NCBI GenBank assembly: GCA_036558545.1
Contig: DATBFJ010000071.1
Location: forward strand, 30,951 to 94,950
Source of the DNA: JALYGJ01 sp036558545
GTDB lineage: Bacteria > Chloroflexota > Limnocylindria > Limnocylindrales > CSP1-4
Length of the DNA: 64,000 nucleotides
Direction of reading: 5' to 3'
Part shown: positions 43,776 to 53,737 of the stretch, in pieces
Layout: every line of letters begins with the position of its first letter
How positions within the stretch are numbered: position 1 is the first letter of the stretch
Program-made: the position numbers and the translations under genes
Notes under the pieces: model-generated
What the model was told of the DNA's origin: nothing
Seen by the model: only the letters and a program-made list of their open reading frames with translations
Database searches by the model: none

Positions 43776-44501
43776 TTAGGTCGGTACCTCAGGTAGGCGC
43801 ACGCGATATCCAACGCCCGGTTCGGTGACGATCAAACCAGCCAGACGGCCGCTGCTGTCCGCGTCCGCAAGCTTGCGGCGCAGCTGACTGACGTAGACAT
43901 AGACGTAACTGTCTTCATCCTTATAAGCCTCGCCCCATACGGCCCGGAGCAGCTTCGCTTTGGTCACGAGACGGCCGGGGTTGGCCATCAGCACGCGCAA
44001 GATCTCGAACTCCCGCGGCGTCAGTTCGACCCCCTCTCCGTCGACCGTGACGGCATGGCGCTCAATATCCAGGACGAGCGGTCCAGCCACGAGAAGTGCC
44101 TCATCCGACGGCGACCGGCCGGCGCCATGGCGAAGTGCGACGCGCAGCCGAGCAACCAATTCGTCAACGCCGAACGGCTTCGTCAGGTAATCGTCGGCAC
44201 CCGCGTCGAGGGCCTCGACTTTCTGCCGTTCGTCGTAGCGCGCGGAAAGGATCACGATCGGCGTCGCTGCCTCGGATCGGATGCGACGGACGAGGCGAAT
44301 TCCTTCGACATCTGGCAAACCAAGGTCCAGCAGGACCACGTCCGGGCGTCGGGCCTCCCAGCGTTCCACGGCAGTACGACCATCGACGGCTTCGACGGGC
44401 TGATAGCCACGCGCCCGCAGAGTGCGGATGAGTACTGCGCGCTGCTCGGCGTCATCCTCGATGACGAGAACCGTTGCGCCCGACTCGGAGCGCCCACTCA
44501 T
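43776..44501 (-). CDS. kdpE: KdpE-type OmpR-family response regulator
   Basis: 241 residues. Receiver with VLVIEDDAEQ, phospho-Asp VVLLDLGLPD and Lys in DDYLTKPFG, then a winged-helix output domain (ELTPREFEILRVLMANPGRLVTKAKLLRAVWG and SYVYVYVSQLRRKL). It should activate the kdp operon downstream on the same strand. ATG 44501 overlaps the kinase stop (ATGA). The 69-bp gap to the 95-residue gene holds a CCTTAAG/CTTAGG-type imperfect inverted repeat but no certain promoter. Confidence 0.93.
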   Translation of the reverse strand: MSGRSESGATVLVIEDDAEQRAVLIRTLRARGYQPVEAVDGRTAVERWEARRPDVVLLDLGLPDVEGIRLVRRIRSEAATPIVILSARYDERQKVEALDAGADDYLTKPFGVDELVARLRVALRHGAGRSPSDEALLVAGPLVLDIERHAVTVDGEGVELTPREFEILRVLMANPGRLVTKAKLLRAVWGEAYKDEDSYVYVYVSQLRRKLADADSSGRLAGLIVTEPGVGYRVRLPEVPT

Positions 44502-46042
44502 TCGCTTGGACTCGTCGCCCGCTCGAGATCGATGTCGATCGCCAGACCTCCGAGCTGACTCCGTCGCGCGTGGACTGTGCCATCCATGGCCTCGACCAGG
44601 CCGCGCACGACTGCAAGACCAATGCCCGTGCCGGATCGCGACCCGGACCGCTTCTCGGGCACGCGGTAGAACTTGTCGAAAAGTCGGCCGAGAGACTCGT
44701 CCGGGACGCCGCCGCCACCGTCCTCGATAGTCAGCCGGACCATGCCATCGTGCATGCCAGCCGAGATGCACAGGGGCGCATCGGGCGGCGTGTACTTGAT
44801 GGCGTTTTCGATGATGTTGGTCACGGCCGAGTCCAGGAAGATCGGGTCAACTCGAACGGGCGGTGCGCCGAGCGCCACCTCGAGAGGATGAGTCGTCAAG
44901 CGCGGCCTGAGCCGCTCAAGGGATCTGTTGACCAGATCGTCGAGCTCGAATACGTCGCGCTCGGCCTTCAGCGCTCCCGCTTCGATGCGGCTCAAATCGA
45001 GCAGGTTTGTGACCATCCTGTTGAGGTACTCGACTTCGCGATCGATCGCGTCGACTGACTCATCGCGCTCCTCCTCGGTGAGTCCGCCCGATGATCGCAA
45101 CGAGCCTGCTGCCGCTCGGATTGTGGCCAGCGGCGTACGCAGATCGTGCGAAACCGACTGGACCAGCGCGCTCTTCAGCTCGTCGCTCTGACGCGCAATC
45201 TCGGCCGCCTGCGATTCAGCAGCGAGCCGATCGTGCGCCAATGCCAGTGCGATCTGGTCCGCGGCGGCCGCCAGAAGTCGCGTCTCAGTGCGGTCGGGCT
45301 GACTGGATCCACGGTCGCGGAACGCCCACAGCGACCCGAATCGGCCGGTCGGAGTTTCCATGCGCACGCGGTAACCATCAGGGCTGGTGTCTGGGCGAGT
45401 CCTTCCGGCGGGCGAATGTACCCGTACCCACTCCGCCGGGCGGTCGCCCGGATTGCGGCGCAGGACCACGTACGCCCCTGGCAATGCCGATCGAGGTTCG
45501 CTCGACGAGTCTGCCGCGACCCGCTCGCTCGCGTCATCACCGCCAGTCCAGATCTGAACCCGTTTCGCTCTTGCCTCGTCGACCAGGATTCGAGCGATTT
45601 CGGGCAGTACCTGTGAGGTGGAGTCGCGTGTCGCCAGCGATCGGCTGAGGCGAAACAGTGCGTGAGCCTCGCGTTCTCGCGCGCCCGCATCGCGCGTCCG
45701 GGCGCGCTGGAGAGCAGCGAGTTGCCCCACGACAATGCCGACGAACAACAGCAGCACCACCGACAGGTATTCCTGCGGATCACTGATCGTGAACGTGTAA
45801 CGGGGCGAGACGAACAGGAAGTCGTAGAGCAGGAACGAGGCGACGGCACTGACGATTGCGCCGGCAGTCCCACTGGCCAGGGCGGTTACGACGACGGCGA
45901 CCAGGTAGACCGCGGATGCGTTCGGTACGCCAAGGTTGTCCTGAAGGAAGGCGACAGCGATCGATGCAACTGCCAGCGACGCCACGACGACCGCCGCCCA
46001 GCGAACGACGGCACCCAAGCGGACAGACCTCACAGAATCCAT
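44498..46042 (-). CDS. kdpD: KdpD C-terminal half: membrane histidine kinase
   Basis: 514 residues. Four membrane helices of the DUF4118 type (from VVRWAAVVVASLAVASIAV to YLSVVLLLFVGIVVGQL), a GAF-like region, and the kinase core: H-box VSHDLRTPLATIRAA, N-box NIIENAIKYTP, G-boxes EDGGGGVPDES and GSRSGTGIGLAVVRGL. It lacks the KdpD and USP domains, found instead in the protein at 37.2-38.3 kb. It phosphorylates KdpE, whose gene follows with ATGA overlap. Start ATG 46042, divergent from the cyclase gene. Confidence 0.92.
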   Translation of the reverse strand: MDSVRSVRLGAVVRWAAVVVASLAVASIAVAFLQDNLGVPNASAVYLVAVVVTALASGTAGAIVSAVASFLLYDFLFVSPRYTFTISDPQEYLSVVLLLFVGIVVGQLAALQRARTRDAGAREREAHALFRLSRSLATRDSTSQVLPEIARILVDEARAKRVQIWTGGDDASERVAADSSSEPRSALPGAYVVLRRNPGDRPAEWVRVHSPAGRTRPDTSPDGYRVRMETPTGRFGSLWAFRDRGSSQPDRTETRLLAAAADQIALALAHDRLAAESQAAEIARQSDELKSALVQSVSHDLRTPLATIRAAAGSLRSSGGLTEEERDESVDAIDREVEYLNRMVTNLLDLSRIEAGALKAERDVFELDDLVNRSLERLRPRLTTHPLEVALGAPPVRVDPIFLDSAVTNIIENAIKYTPPDAPLCISAGMHDGMVRLTIEDGGGGVPDESLGRLFDKFYRVPEKRSGSRSGTGIGLAVVRGLVEAMDGTVHARRSQLGGLAIDIDLERATSPSE

Positions 46043-46103
46043 CGTATGCCGTCAGGGATGCATAACGGGTGGTCCTATCATCGGGCGGAATGAGGCAGCG
46101 ACG

Positions 46104-49100
46104 GTGATCTGCAGCAGCTGCGGCACCCACAACGAGCCTGGGACCAGGTTCTGCGACAACTGTGGCACGCCTTTGGCCGCCGCTTGCCCAAACTGCGGAT
46201 CGACCAATCGACCCAACGCCAAGTTCTGCGCGACGTGTGGAACCGCCCTGGGCGCTCAATTTGAGCCCGCTGTGCAACGCGCGGAGCAGGCCGTCGCAGA
46301 GCGCCGGCTGGTCACCGTTTTGTTTGCCGACCTTGTTGGATCGACCACGTTCGCGGAGGATCGCGATCCCGAGCAGGTGCGCGAGACGCTCGACAGCTAC
46401 TACGGCATCTGCCGTCTCACAGTTGAGCGCCACGGTGGAACGATCGAGAAGTTCATTGGCGATGCCGTGATGGCCGTCTGGGGCACGCCGACTGCACACG
46501 AGGATGACGCCGAACGGGCGGTGCGTGCGGCGCTGGAGCTGATGGACGCTGTTCAGTCGCTCGGCATCCGGGCCCGGGCGGGTTTGATGACTGGCGAAAC
46601 GGCCGTGACGATCGGCGCTGAAGGTCAGGGCATGGTCGCTGGCGATCTCGTCAATACAGCCAGTCGGCTGCAGGGCGTTGCGCCCGCGGGGTGTGTCCTC
46701 GTCGGTGAAACCACGATGCGGGCCGCCCAGGCCGCCGTCGCCTTCGAACCGGTGGGCGAGCAGGAGCTCAAGGGAAAATCGGCGCCGGTGGCAGCATTCC
46801 GCGCGACCCGTGTCGTGGCCAATCGGGGCGGCAGCAACCGCGCGGAAGGTCTCGAGGCTCCGTTCGTGGGCCGTGACGAGGAGTTGCGCCAGCTCAAGGA
46901 GCTGCTCCACACGACCGCGCGCGATCCGCGCGTGCGTCTGGTCTCGATCACGGGTCCCGCGGGCATTGGCAAGAGCCGTCTGACGTGGGAGTTCGAGAAA
47001 TACATAGACGGCCTTGTCGAGACGATCTTCTGGCATCGCGGCCGCTCGCCGGCGTACGGCGAAGGAGTCACGTTCTGGGCACTGGGCGAGATGGTGCGAC
47101 GAAGAGCGGGCCTGACCGAGACTGATGACGCGTCGACGACGCGCAAGCGCGTGGCTGAGTCAGTCGTTCAGGTGACCGATGACGAGGAAGAACGGATGTG
47201 GATCGAGCGTGCGCTACTGACCCTGCTTGGTGTCGAACCAGCGCCTGCTGGCGGCCGCGACGCCCTGTTCGCCGCGTGGCGGGTTTTCTTCGAGCGCATC
47301 GCGGCTCAGGGAACGACAGCGCTCGTCTTCGAGGACCTGCAGTGGGCAGATGACGGGTTGCTCGATTTCATAGAAAACGTGCTGGAGTGGTCCAGGAACC
47401 TGCCGCTGCTCGTGATCACTCTATCCAGGCCAGATCTGTTCGATCGACGGCCCGGGTGGGCCAGTGGCCACAAGTTCATGACGGCCATGGGTCTCGAACC
47501 AATGAGCGACGAGGACATGCGCGCCCTCCTGGCAGGGCTCGCGCCCGGGCTGCCCGAGAAAACCGTTGGCGAGATCCTGCAGCGCGCCGACGGAATCCCG
47601 CTGTACGCCGTCGAGATTGTGCGCATGCTCGTTGCCGAGTCACGACTTGAGCTTGTCGATGGGGCGTACAGGCCGGTCGGCGAGCTCGGCGATCTGGCCG
47701 TGCCAGAAACTCTACGATCGCTCATCGCCTCGCGGCTTGACGCACTCGACCCGGTGGATCGGGCGCTCTTGCAGGACGCATCGGTGCTCGGTCAGCGTTT
47801 CACCCTGCCCGCGTTGGCCGCAGTGACGAGCCAGGAAGCCGACTCTCTCGAGCCACGGCTGCGCAATCTGGCGCGCCGTGAGTTCGTGGACATCGAGCTT
47901 GATCCGCGCTCGCCCGAGCGTGGCCAGTATGGCTTTGTCCAATCATTGATTCGCGAGGTCGCATACGGAACGCTGGCAAAGCGCGATCGGCGAGCGCGGC
48001 ACCTCGCCGCGGCGCGCCATTTCGAGGTGCTTGGCGACGAAGAGCTGGCCGGCGCGCTGGCCACGCACTATCTGGCGGCATACGAGACATCGACGCCAGG
48101 TCCGGAGCGTGACGCCGTTGGTGCCCAGGCACGTCTGGCTCTTCGTGCGGCCGGCGAGCGCGCCGCGTCGCTGGGAGCCCACGCGCAGGCCGTGGCATTC
48201 CTTCGCCAGGCACTCGACGTCACACCCGCACCGGCGGACCGAGCAGGTTTGCTGGCTCTGATCGCCGACTCGGCGAACCCCAGCGGTCAACATGACCTGG
48301 CCGAGTCATCGGCACGGGAGGCGGTCCGTCTTTATCGGGATGCCGGCGAGGAGGCGAACGCTCTGCGAGCGGCGGCATTGCTCGGCCGCATTCTCATCGA
48401 CGTAGGTAAGATCCACGAGGCAGGGCCTGCCCTTGAGGCGGCCCTGGCCGGCCGCCCAAGCGAGGTTGACGACGTGGCCAGCGCGTCGGTCCTCGCAGTT
48501 CTAGCTCGCGTATACATGCGCTTGAGCGAGAACCAGTTGTCGGTCGCCGCCGCAGATCGTGCATTGAAGGCAGCCGAGCTCGAAAACGACCGGCCGATCA
48601 TTGCAGAGGCGCTGTTGAACAAGGGCACGGCTTATGGCGGCTTGGGACGGCGGCACGAGGGGCGAGTGTTGCTTCAGGCGGCCGTGGATCTCGCAGCCGA
48701 TCTAGGCATGTACGAGCCGCGGCTGCGAGGACTGAACAACCTCAGCTCTGCCTGGTTCGACGACGAACCCCATCGTGCGCTTGACATCGTGCTTGAGAGC
48801 TCCCAGATCGCGGAACGAATGGGACAAGCCGGGATCATGAACTGGCAGGCCGGAACGGCGGCCATCTTCATTCTGGCCGTAGGTGACGCCTGGGAACCTG
48901 CAGTTCAGCTCGTCGACAAGATGCTGGCACGCGAAGTGACCGCACACGACCGCGCGCGGCTGTTGGCCGTGCGCGCGATCGCACACATCTCGCTGGGCAT
49001 TGACGGGCAGGCTGCTCTAGAAGAGGCACGTTCGGCAAGCGCCGCAATCGACGAGAACCAGACGCAGGCGACAGTCGCCTGGGGCGACGCGCTCCTCGCC

Positions 49101-49613
49101 TTTCTGAACGAGAACTACGGCGAGGCAGTCACGTTCGCCGACCGCGCCAGCGAGTTGTGGCGTCACTATGACGAATGGGTTTGGCCAATCGCCGCCCGTG
49201 CCGCTGCGATGGCCCGGCAGCGCGCTGATTTTGATCGCTTCCGATCGTTGATCGACGGGATGCCGACGCGCGGACGGGAGCAGGCGGCCCTCTCCGTCTG
49301 GGTTGCGGGAATTTCTCGGGTTCTTGATGGCAAGGATCATGAGGGCGCCGTCCTGCTCGCCGACGCGGCCGAGCGTTTCAATCGAGCAGGCTTTCACACC
49401 AATGAGGCTCTGGCTCTTATGGACGCCGTCGCCTTCCTGCCTGACGATCCAGCCGCGACTGACTGGGCGGGGCGAGCGCGCAGCATCTTCGAGCGCCTCA
49501 ACGCCCGTCCGTACCTAGAGCTGCTTGACCGGGCGGAACGGGCGAGGCACCCTGAAACGCCTCCGCCAACTCGTCGCGTCGAGTCGGTCGAGAGCGCTAA
49601 CGAACCTGCTTAG
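46104..49613 (+). CDS. zinc-ribbon / class III nucleotidyl cyclase / AAA ATPase / TPR protein
   Basis: 1169 residues. Two zinc ribbons (CSSCGTHNEPGTRFCDNCG and CPNCGSTNRPNAKFCATCG) are followed by a class III cyclase domain (about residues 68-240) with metal sites VLFADLVGSTTF and FIGDAVMAVWG. An AAA ATPase comes next (Walker A GPAGIGKSRLTW, Walker B-like LVFEDLQWADDG), then about 500 residues of TPR-like helices. Probably a STAND-type signalling protein making cAMP or cGMP or acting as a regulator. GTG start. A paralogue lies at the right edge of the window, so the lipoprotein island is bracketed by two of these genes. Confidence 0.9.
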   Translation: MICSSCGTHNEPGTRFCDNCGTPLAAACPNCGSTNRPNAKFCATCGTALGAQFEPAVQRAEQAVAERRLVTVLFADLVGSTTFAEDRDPEQVRETLDSYYGICRLTVERHGGTIEKFIGDAVMAVWGTPTAHEDDAERAVRAALELMDAVQSLGIRARAGLMTGETAVTIGAEGQGMVAGDLVNTASRLQGVAPAGCVLVGETTMRAAQAAVAFEPVGEQELKGKSAPVAAFRATRVVANRGGSNRAEGLEAPFVGRDEELRQLKELLHTTARDPRVRLVSITGPAGIGKSRLTWEFEKYIDGLVETIFWHRGRSPAYGEGVTFWALGEMVRRRAGLTETDDASTTRKRVAESVVQVTDDEEERMWIERALLTLLGVEPAPAGGRDALFAAWRVFFERIAAQGTTALVFEDLQWADDGLLDFIENVLEWSRNLPLLVITLSRPDLFDRRPGWASGHKFMTAMGLEPMSDEDMRALLAGLAPGLPEKTVGEILQRADGIPLYAVEIVRMLVAESRLELVDGAYRPVGELGDLAVPETLRSLIASRLDALDPVDRALLQDASVLGQRFTLPALAAVTSQEADSLEPRLRNLARREFVDIELDPRSPERGQYGFVQSLIREVAYGTLAKRDRRARHLAAARHFEVLGDEELAGALATHYLAAYETSTPGPERDAVGAQARLALRAAGERAASLGAHAQAVAFLRQALDVTPAPADRAGLLALIADSANPSGQHDLAESSAREAVRLYRDAGEEANALRAAALLGRILIDVGKIHEAGPALEAALAGRPSEVDDVASASVLAVLARVYMRLSENQLSVAAADRALKAAELENDRPIIAEALLNKGTAYGGLGRRHEGRVLLQAAVDLAADLGMYEPRLRGLNNLSSAWFDDEPHRALDIVLESSQIAERMGQAGIMNWQAGTAAIFILAVGDAWEPAVQLVDKMLAREVTAHDRARLLAVRAIAHISLGIDGQAALEEARSASAAIDENQTQATVAWGDALLAFLNENYGEAVTFADRASELWRHYDEWVWPIAARAAAMARQRADFDRFRSLIDGMPTRGREQAALSVWVAGISRVLDGKDHEGAVLLADAAERFNRAGFHTNEALALMDAVAFLPDDPAATDWAGRARSIFERLNARPYLELLDRAERARHPETPPPTRRVESVESANEPA

Positions 49614-50478
49614 CCGCGTCGGTAATCTTCCCGACCAGGTCGACCGAAGGCGGCTGCATCGCGCACATCACCTCGGTAACGCCTTCGGCTCGCCATGCCT
49701 TGAGGCCTTCGGCGATCTGTTCGACATCGCCGTAGAGGTGCTCGGTGTCGTTCGTGCCGGCTTCGTTAGCAACGATGATCCCGGCACTGACCTCAATCTC
49801 ATTGGGGTCGCGCGATATCGCAGCGCAGGCCGCCTCGAGGTCGCGTCGTTCCCCGCGGAATTCGTCGGTCGGCAGTCCATACCAGACGCTGTTCCAGCGG
49901 TCGGCGTACTTGGCGATGAGTGACATCATGCGTGGCTTGGTGCCCGCGATGAGGATCGGCGGTCCGCCGTTGGTCGCACGAGGTCCAGCTGGTCGGAGCT
50001 CGGCGACGCCTTTCACGAAGGCGCCCTGGAAGTTGGACTTGCCCTCGCGAAGAAGTGGAACGACGACCTGCAGCGACTCGTCGAAGACGCTGACGCGCCG
50101 AGCGAAGTTGAAGTCGAAGCCCGCGAACTCCGGCTCATGCCAGCCGCTGCCAAGGCCAACCACGAAGCGGCCGCCACTGATCTCGTCGATCGTGTTGCAC
50201 ATCCAGGCAATCAAGCCGGGGTTGCGAAACGGCACGCACATGACGAGTGGCCCGAGCTCGACGCGCGTGGTGGCGTCGGCAAGCGCAGCGAGGACGCTCA
50301 TCGACTCCCACATCCCGCGCAGATCCCCGTCGTTCTCGTAAAAGAGGTGGTCGGCGACCCATATCGAGTCGGCTCCGCCTTCTTCCGCGGCCATGGCCAT
50401 CTCACGCAGCTCTGCATATGGATGGGCCTTCTTTTCCGGCCCGCGCTCGCCGATCGGCAGTGCTACTCCAACGCGCAT
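49597..50478 (-). CDS. F420-dependent luciferase-like (LLM) oxidoreductase
   Basis: 293 residues; TIM-barrel of the bacterial luciferase family. MRVGVALPIGERGP, ADSIWVADHLFY, and GGRFVVGLGSGWHEPEF are the LLM hallmarks of F420-dependent dehydrogenases. ATG 50478 has GGAG 5 nt upstream and gives the canonical start; the longer frame is not supported. The 3' end overlaps the end of the convergent cyclase gene by 17 bp. Substrate unknown. Confidence 0.87.
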   Translation of the reverse strand: MRVGVALPIGERGPEKKAHPYAELREMAMAAEEGGADSIWVADHLFYENDGDLRGMWESMSVLAALADATTRVELGPLVMCVPFRNPGLIAWMCNTIDEISGGRFVVGLGSGWHEPEFAGFDFNFARRVSVFDESLQVVVPLLREGKSNFQGAFVKGVAELRPAGPRATNGGPPILIAGTKPRMMSLIAKYADRWNSVWYGLPTDEFRGERRDLEAACAAISRDPNEIEVSAGIIVANEAGTNDTEHLYGDVEQIAEGLKAWRAEGVTEVMCAMQPPSVDLVGKITDAAKQVR

Positions 50479-50567
50479 CGGGCTCCTCGCTCCATTGCCA
50501 CTTTCTGAATTTCGAGAGGCGCGATTGTATGTCCGCAGTGACTCGGCGCCCGATTGCGCGCCGGGCG

Positions 50568-50573
50568 TACCGT
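50568..50573 (+). promoter_or_regulatory. -10-like TACCGT, leaderless promoter of lipoprotein 1
   Basis: TACCGT, 8 nt, then ATG at 50582. Confidence 0.35.
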
Positions 50574-50581
50574 GAGCGCAA

Positions 50582-51484
50582 ATGAGGGCGCGACTGCTGG
50601 TCATTTCGGTCGGATTTGCGCTCGCTGCGTGCACCGCCGCCCCTCAGACGTCGCTGCTAACGTCACCTCCGTCCAGTGTGCCGTCGGCGCCCGAAAGCGC
50701 TGCAAGCGCCGCACAACCAACGGTCGGCGCCACGCCAGACACGCGCTCGAGCGCATCTCCCACGGCGCTCGTGACGGAGCCGCCGACGGAATCACCCGAG
50801 CCTGCGCCTACCGGTTACTCGGTTCATATCGCGAACGGCTTGCACCCGAAGTGGTCGGCAGATGCGGCCGCCGCATGGATGATCCATTGGATTTCGCTTG
50901 CCGAGCAGCAATACGGGCGCGTGATCGAACCGGCTCGCATTCTGTCTGTGGAGGCGATGCGCGGGCATGACGTGCCGCGGGCCATCAGTGGTGCCTACAA
51001 CGATCTACCGATCGCATGGGTAGTGCACGCTAACGGCACGTTCGTGAACGAGCACGGGCCGAGTGTCTACAACCACTGGTTCTATACGGAGGGTTGGCAA
51101 GTCTTCGACGACGCGGGCGAGGCCTGGGGAGAGGCACTCAGGAACCCCGTTGGCCAGGTCGTCACGGCGCCGCCCGTCACGCCGCATCCATCCGGAGCGT
51201 GTCCGCTGAAGCTGAACATCGTCAACGACTACTACGTCGACGTGAGCGCGATGATCAACGACGATCTGGGAGTGACCGTCGAAGCGGGAAAGTCGTACTT
51301 GGTGAACGAGTGGGAGCTACAGGGACTCGTGCCGCCACCGCCACCGTGGCACGTGGTTCTGTCGTACACCGCCGCCAACGTCGAGTTCTTCGACACGACT
51401 GTCTATCAGCCAGACGACGTGCAGCTGACGATCACGGCTGACGGTGTTGCTGAGGAGCCGTACGACCCCCAAGGACCCTGCTGA
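50582..51484 (+). CDS. predicted lipoprotein 1
   Basis: 300 residues. Signal peptide with lipobox ALAAC (Cys17), then a Ser/Pro/Thr-rich linker of about 60 residues. A globular part rich in Trp and Tyr follows (SADAAAAWMIHWISLAEQQYGR and YNHWFYTEGWQVFDDAGEAW). A second beta domain (CPLKLNIVNDYYVDVSAMIND) ends the protein. Not recognised as a known family; exposed on the outer face of the membrane. It opens the lipoprotein region but lacks the PCC-family motif and flanking tRNA repeats. Confidence 0.75.
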   Translation: MRARLLVISVGFALAACTAAPQTSLLTSPPSSVPSAPESAASAAQPTVGATPDTRSSASPTALVTEPPTESPEPAPTGYSVHIANGLHPKWSADAAAAWMIHWISLAEQQYGRVIEPARILSVEAMRGHDVPRAISGAYNDLPIAWVVHANGTFVNEHGPSVYNHWFYTEGWQVFDDAGEAWGEALRNPVGQVVTAPPVTPHPSGACPLKLNIVNDYYVDVSAMINDDLGVTVEAGKSYLVNEWELQGLVPPPPPWHVVLSYTAANVEFFDTTVYQPDDVQLTITADGVAEEPYDPQGPC

Positions 51485-51502
51485 GGCGCTTGCGGCCCTG
51501 GC

Positions 51503-52393
51503 TCAGGTGGCGCATGGCGGCCAGTCGGGTCCGACGGCTGCTCCGCCGAGGTAGTCACCGGCAAACTGGTGGACGCCCTCTATCCCATCTACCTTTCCCC
51601 GGGCGACCACCTCGCAGATCATCCCGGGCAGAAGCGGCTGCCATGAGTCTGTCGCCGGCCACGGCGCGCTGATCTGCCAACAGCCGGGTCCGGAGGCCCA
51701 ATACGGCAGGACGAGTTCACAGGTAGGCCAGTTATCGACGCTGAGATTGCGGCCCGTGCTCGAGGCAACGGTCAAGTAATCCCACCCAAGTTGGTTGATG
51801 AATGACTCGGCCACACGCTTGCAGTCGGATTGAGAAGTCAATCCGCAACTGACGGACCAACCGTCCACGTCAGTCGTCAATGAGCCCGGTTGGTCGTCGA
51901 CGATCTCGCTGACCTCGAGAGCCGGGGCGTAAAGCTGACAGGATGAGCCGCTGGAAGCTGCTGGCTTCGCGTTGAGCCCGACCACGTCGCCTTCGTGTGC
52001 TACCCGGTCGCCCATTTCGTCGTAGATGACATAGGCGGCAGGAGGATGATCGAGCCGATACGCAGACGGTAAGAAGATGATGTAGCCGTCTGCATCCGTC
52101 GATAGCGTCAGGCAACCGGAGAACCAACCAAGCTTGCCGACGTACTGACCGCGCAACGTGGGCACCGGTGTTGGTGAGGTATAGGGAGACGGCTTCATCA
52201 CAGCCGGGATCTCGGTCGGCGTGCCAGCGGGCGAAGGTGACGGCTTGGTTGTGGCCATCGGTGGCAACGACGCAGCGGCGGTTAGCGACTGCGTCGGAGG
52301 CACGACCGAGGAACAGCCAGCGAGCAGAAGGGCCACGATGGCAACCAGACTTCCGAGTATTTGGTGCTGGTGGCGGTGGCGGCGATCTGGCAT
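51503..52393 (-). CDS. predicted lipoprotein 2
   Basis: 296 residues. Lipobox LLAGC after a His/Arg-rich n-region, then a Ser/Pro/Thr linker. The globular domain contains at least eight cysteines (GCLTLSTDADGYIIFLPSAY, SCQLYAP, VSCGLTSQSDC, WPTCELVLP, GPGCWQI), suggesting disulfides. Family not recognised. Convergent with lipoprotein 1 and 50 bp from lipoprotein 3 on the same strand. Confidence 0.75.
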   Translation of the reverse strand: MPDRRHRHQHQILGSLVAIVALLLAGCSSVVPPTQSLTAAASLPPMATTKPSPSPAGTPTEIPAVMKPSPYTSPTPVPTLRGQYVGKLGWFSGCLTLSTDADGYIIFLPSAYRLDHPPAAYVIYDEMGDRVAHEGDVVGLNAKPAASSGSSCQLYAPALEVSEIVDDQPGSLTTDVDGWSVSCGLTSQSDCKRVAESFINQLGWDYLTVASSTGRNLSVDNWPTCELVLPYWASGPGCWQISAPWPATDSWQPLLPGMICEVVARGKVDGIEGVHQFAGDYLGGAAVGPDWPPCAT

Positions 52394-52443
52394 GGGCGTT
52401 GCGCGTTCATAGGCGCGCCAAGCCGCCGTGTCAATCGGAACGA

Positions 52444-53712
52444 CTAGACGTGAATGATCTCGAGTGCGTAGGCGCCGTCGGTCGTGCCCGACAGGGAATA
52501 GACAACGGCCAACGCCTTACCGTCCGGCCGCCAGCTGGCATAAGGAACGAGGTAACCGCCGTTCTCAGGCAGCGGACCCGGTAATTGCCGCTCCTCCGAC
52601 ACACCATTGACGACGAGTTCCAAAACATCTGGTCGCGAGGTCGCAGCGATCGCAAGGTTGCCATTTGGAGCAGCCACAACAACGTCCTGCGGCTCGGCGC
52701 CGGGAACAAGTTCTGTTGCGCCGCCTGGCGTCCAGCGGACCCACCGTTTACCAAGGCCCGTTGATGGCGCATACAGGGCTGGCTCATCCGTCCATGCAAG
52801 GCCGCCGCACGCGCCGCCGAGCACGCTCACATCACCGGTGACCGTATCGACCACGGCGCCCTGCTCGATGTCGTTGGTGTCCTGGGTGAGACAGGCCGCC
52901 AGATAGCGGGCATCGGGGCTGAACTCGTAGTCGCCCAGAGTCGAGCCATACCAGCCATCGAGGTGGAATACCTGCTTGCCGGTTTCGTCGACGATCGCCA
53001 ATCGGCCATCCATCAGCACCTTCTCGTTCGTAAACGGCGGGAGCAGAACTGCCAGTTGCGAACCGTCTTCCGACCACGCCTGAGCATTGCCGCCCTGCGG
53101 CGCCGAAACCGCCGTGCCATTCCAGATGCTGAACGTGGTGCCCTGCGCGTTGTCGTCCGTCGCCGGATAGACGCCGGCAAATACTTTGTTGGCACCGCCG
53201 TAAACGGCGCTTTCAAAGACGGTCGAAACCTCTCCAGTTTGATTGCCCGACAGGTCATACATGCGCACCGTCTCGATCGCCGCTCCTGCCCCGCTCTTGC
53301 CGGCAGCCGCGACGGTGTTCGGGCCAAGCCAGCCTGTCTCCCTCGCGTCGAAGCCCCACAACTCATGACCCTCGTCATCGAGCAGATCAGCGCCTCCGAC
53401 GTCGTACACGAGCAAATGCGTGCCATCTGGCGACCAATCGCCCAGGGAGAGCCACTTTCTCGCGAAGGGGCCGGGCTTAGGAGACGCTCTTGTGGAAACG
53501 ACCGGAGTGACAGTCGGGGATTGGGATGGCACTGAATTGGGCGTTGCGAATACCGTGGCGGGTGTGCCAACCGAGGTCGAGGCGGTCGCGGTCCGAGCGG
53601 TGGGGGTTGGCGACAGCTCCGGACCAGTAGAGGAGCAAGCGAGCACGCTGAGCGACGCAGTCGCGACGAGCGAGATCCTTTTCAACCGGGCCACGGCCAC
53701 CATCCGTGTCAT
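52444..53712 (-). CDS. predicted lipoprotein 3, propeller-like
   Basis: 422 residues. ATG 53712 gives a short signal peptide with lipobox VLAC, then an S/T/P linker. Repeating beta motifs of WD40/PD40 type follow, e.g. LGDWSPDGTHLLVYDVGG, EFSPDARYLAACLTQ and ASWRPDGKALAVVYS. No PCC-NGHGA motif, so a separate branch from lipoproteins 4-7. Divergent from lipoprotein 4; the 122-bp gap carries the degenerate repeat. The longer frame to 53823 crosses that repeat and is not favoured. Confidence 0.75.
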   Translation of the reverse strand: MTRMVAVARLKRISLVATASLSVLACSSTGPELSPTPTARTATASTSVGTPATVFATPNSVPSQSPTVTPVVSTRASPKPGPFARKWLSLGDWSPDGTHLLVYDVGGADLLDDEGHELWGFDARETGWLGPNTVAAAGKSGAGAAIETVRMYDLSGNQTGEVSTVFESAVYGGANKVFAGVYPATDDNAQGTTFSIWNGTAVSAPQGGNAQAWSEDGSQLAVLLPPFTNEKVLMDGRLAIVDETGKQVFHLDGWYGSTLGDYEFSPDARYLAACLTQDTNDIEQGAVVDTVTGDVSVLGGACGGLAWTDEPALYAPSTGLGKRWVRWTPGGATELVPGAEPQDVVVAAPNGNLAIAATSRPDVLELVVNGVSEERQLPGPLPENGGYLVPYASWRPDGKALAVVYSLSGTTDGAYALEIIHV

Positions 53713-53737
53713 AGACGCCGCGTATGACAGGAGTGTG

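Noticed and set aside
50515..50535. GCGCGATTGTATG before lipoprotein 1 as another cassette box
   Set aside because: Matches the GATTATTGTGCG box only over a few bases; not better than chance.
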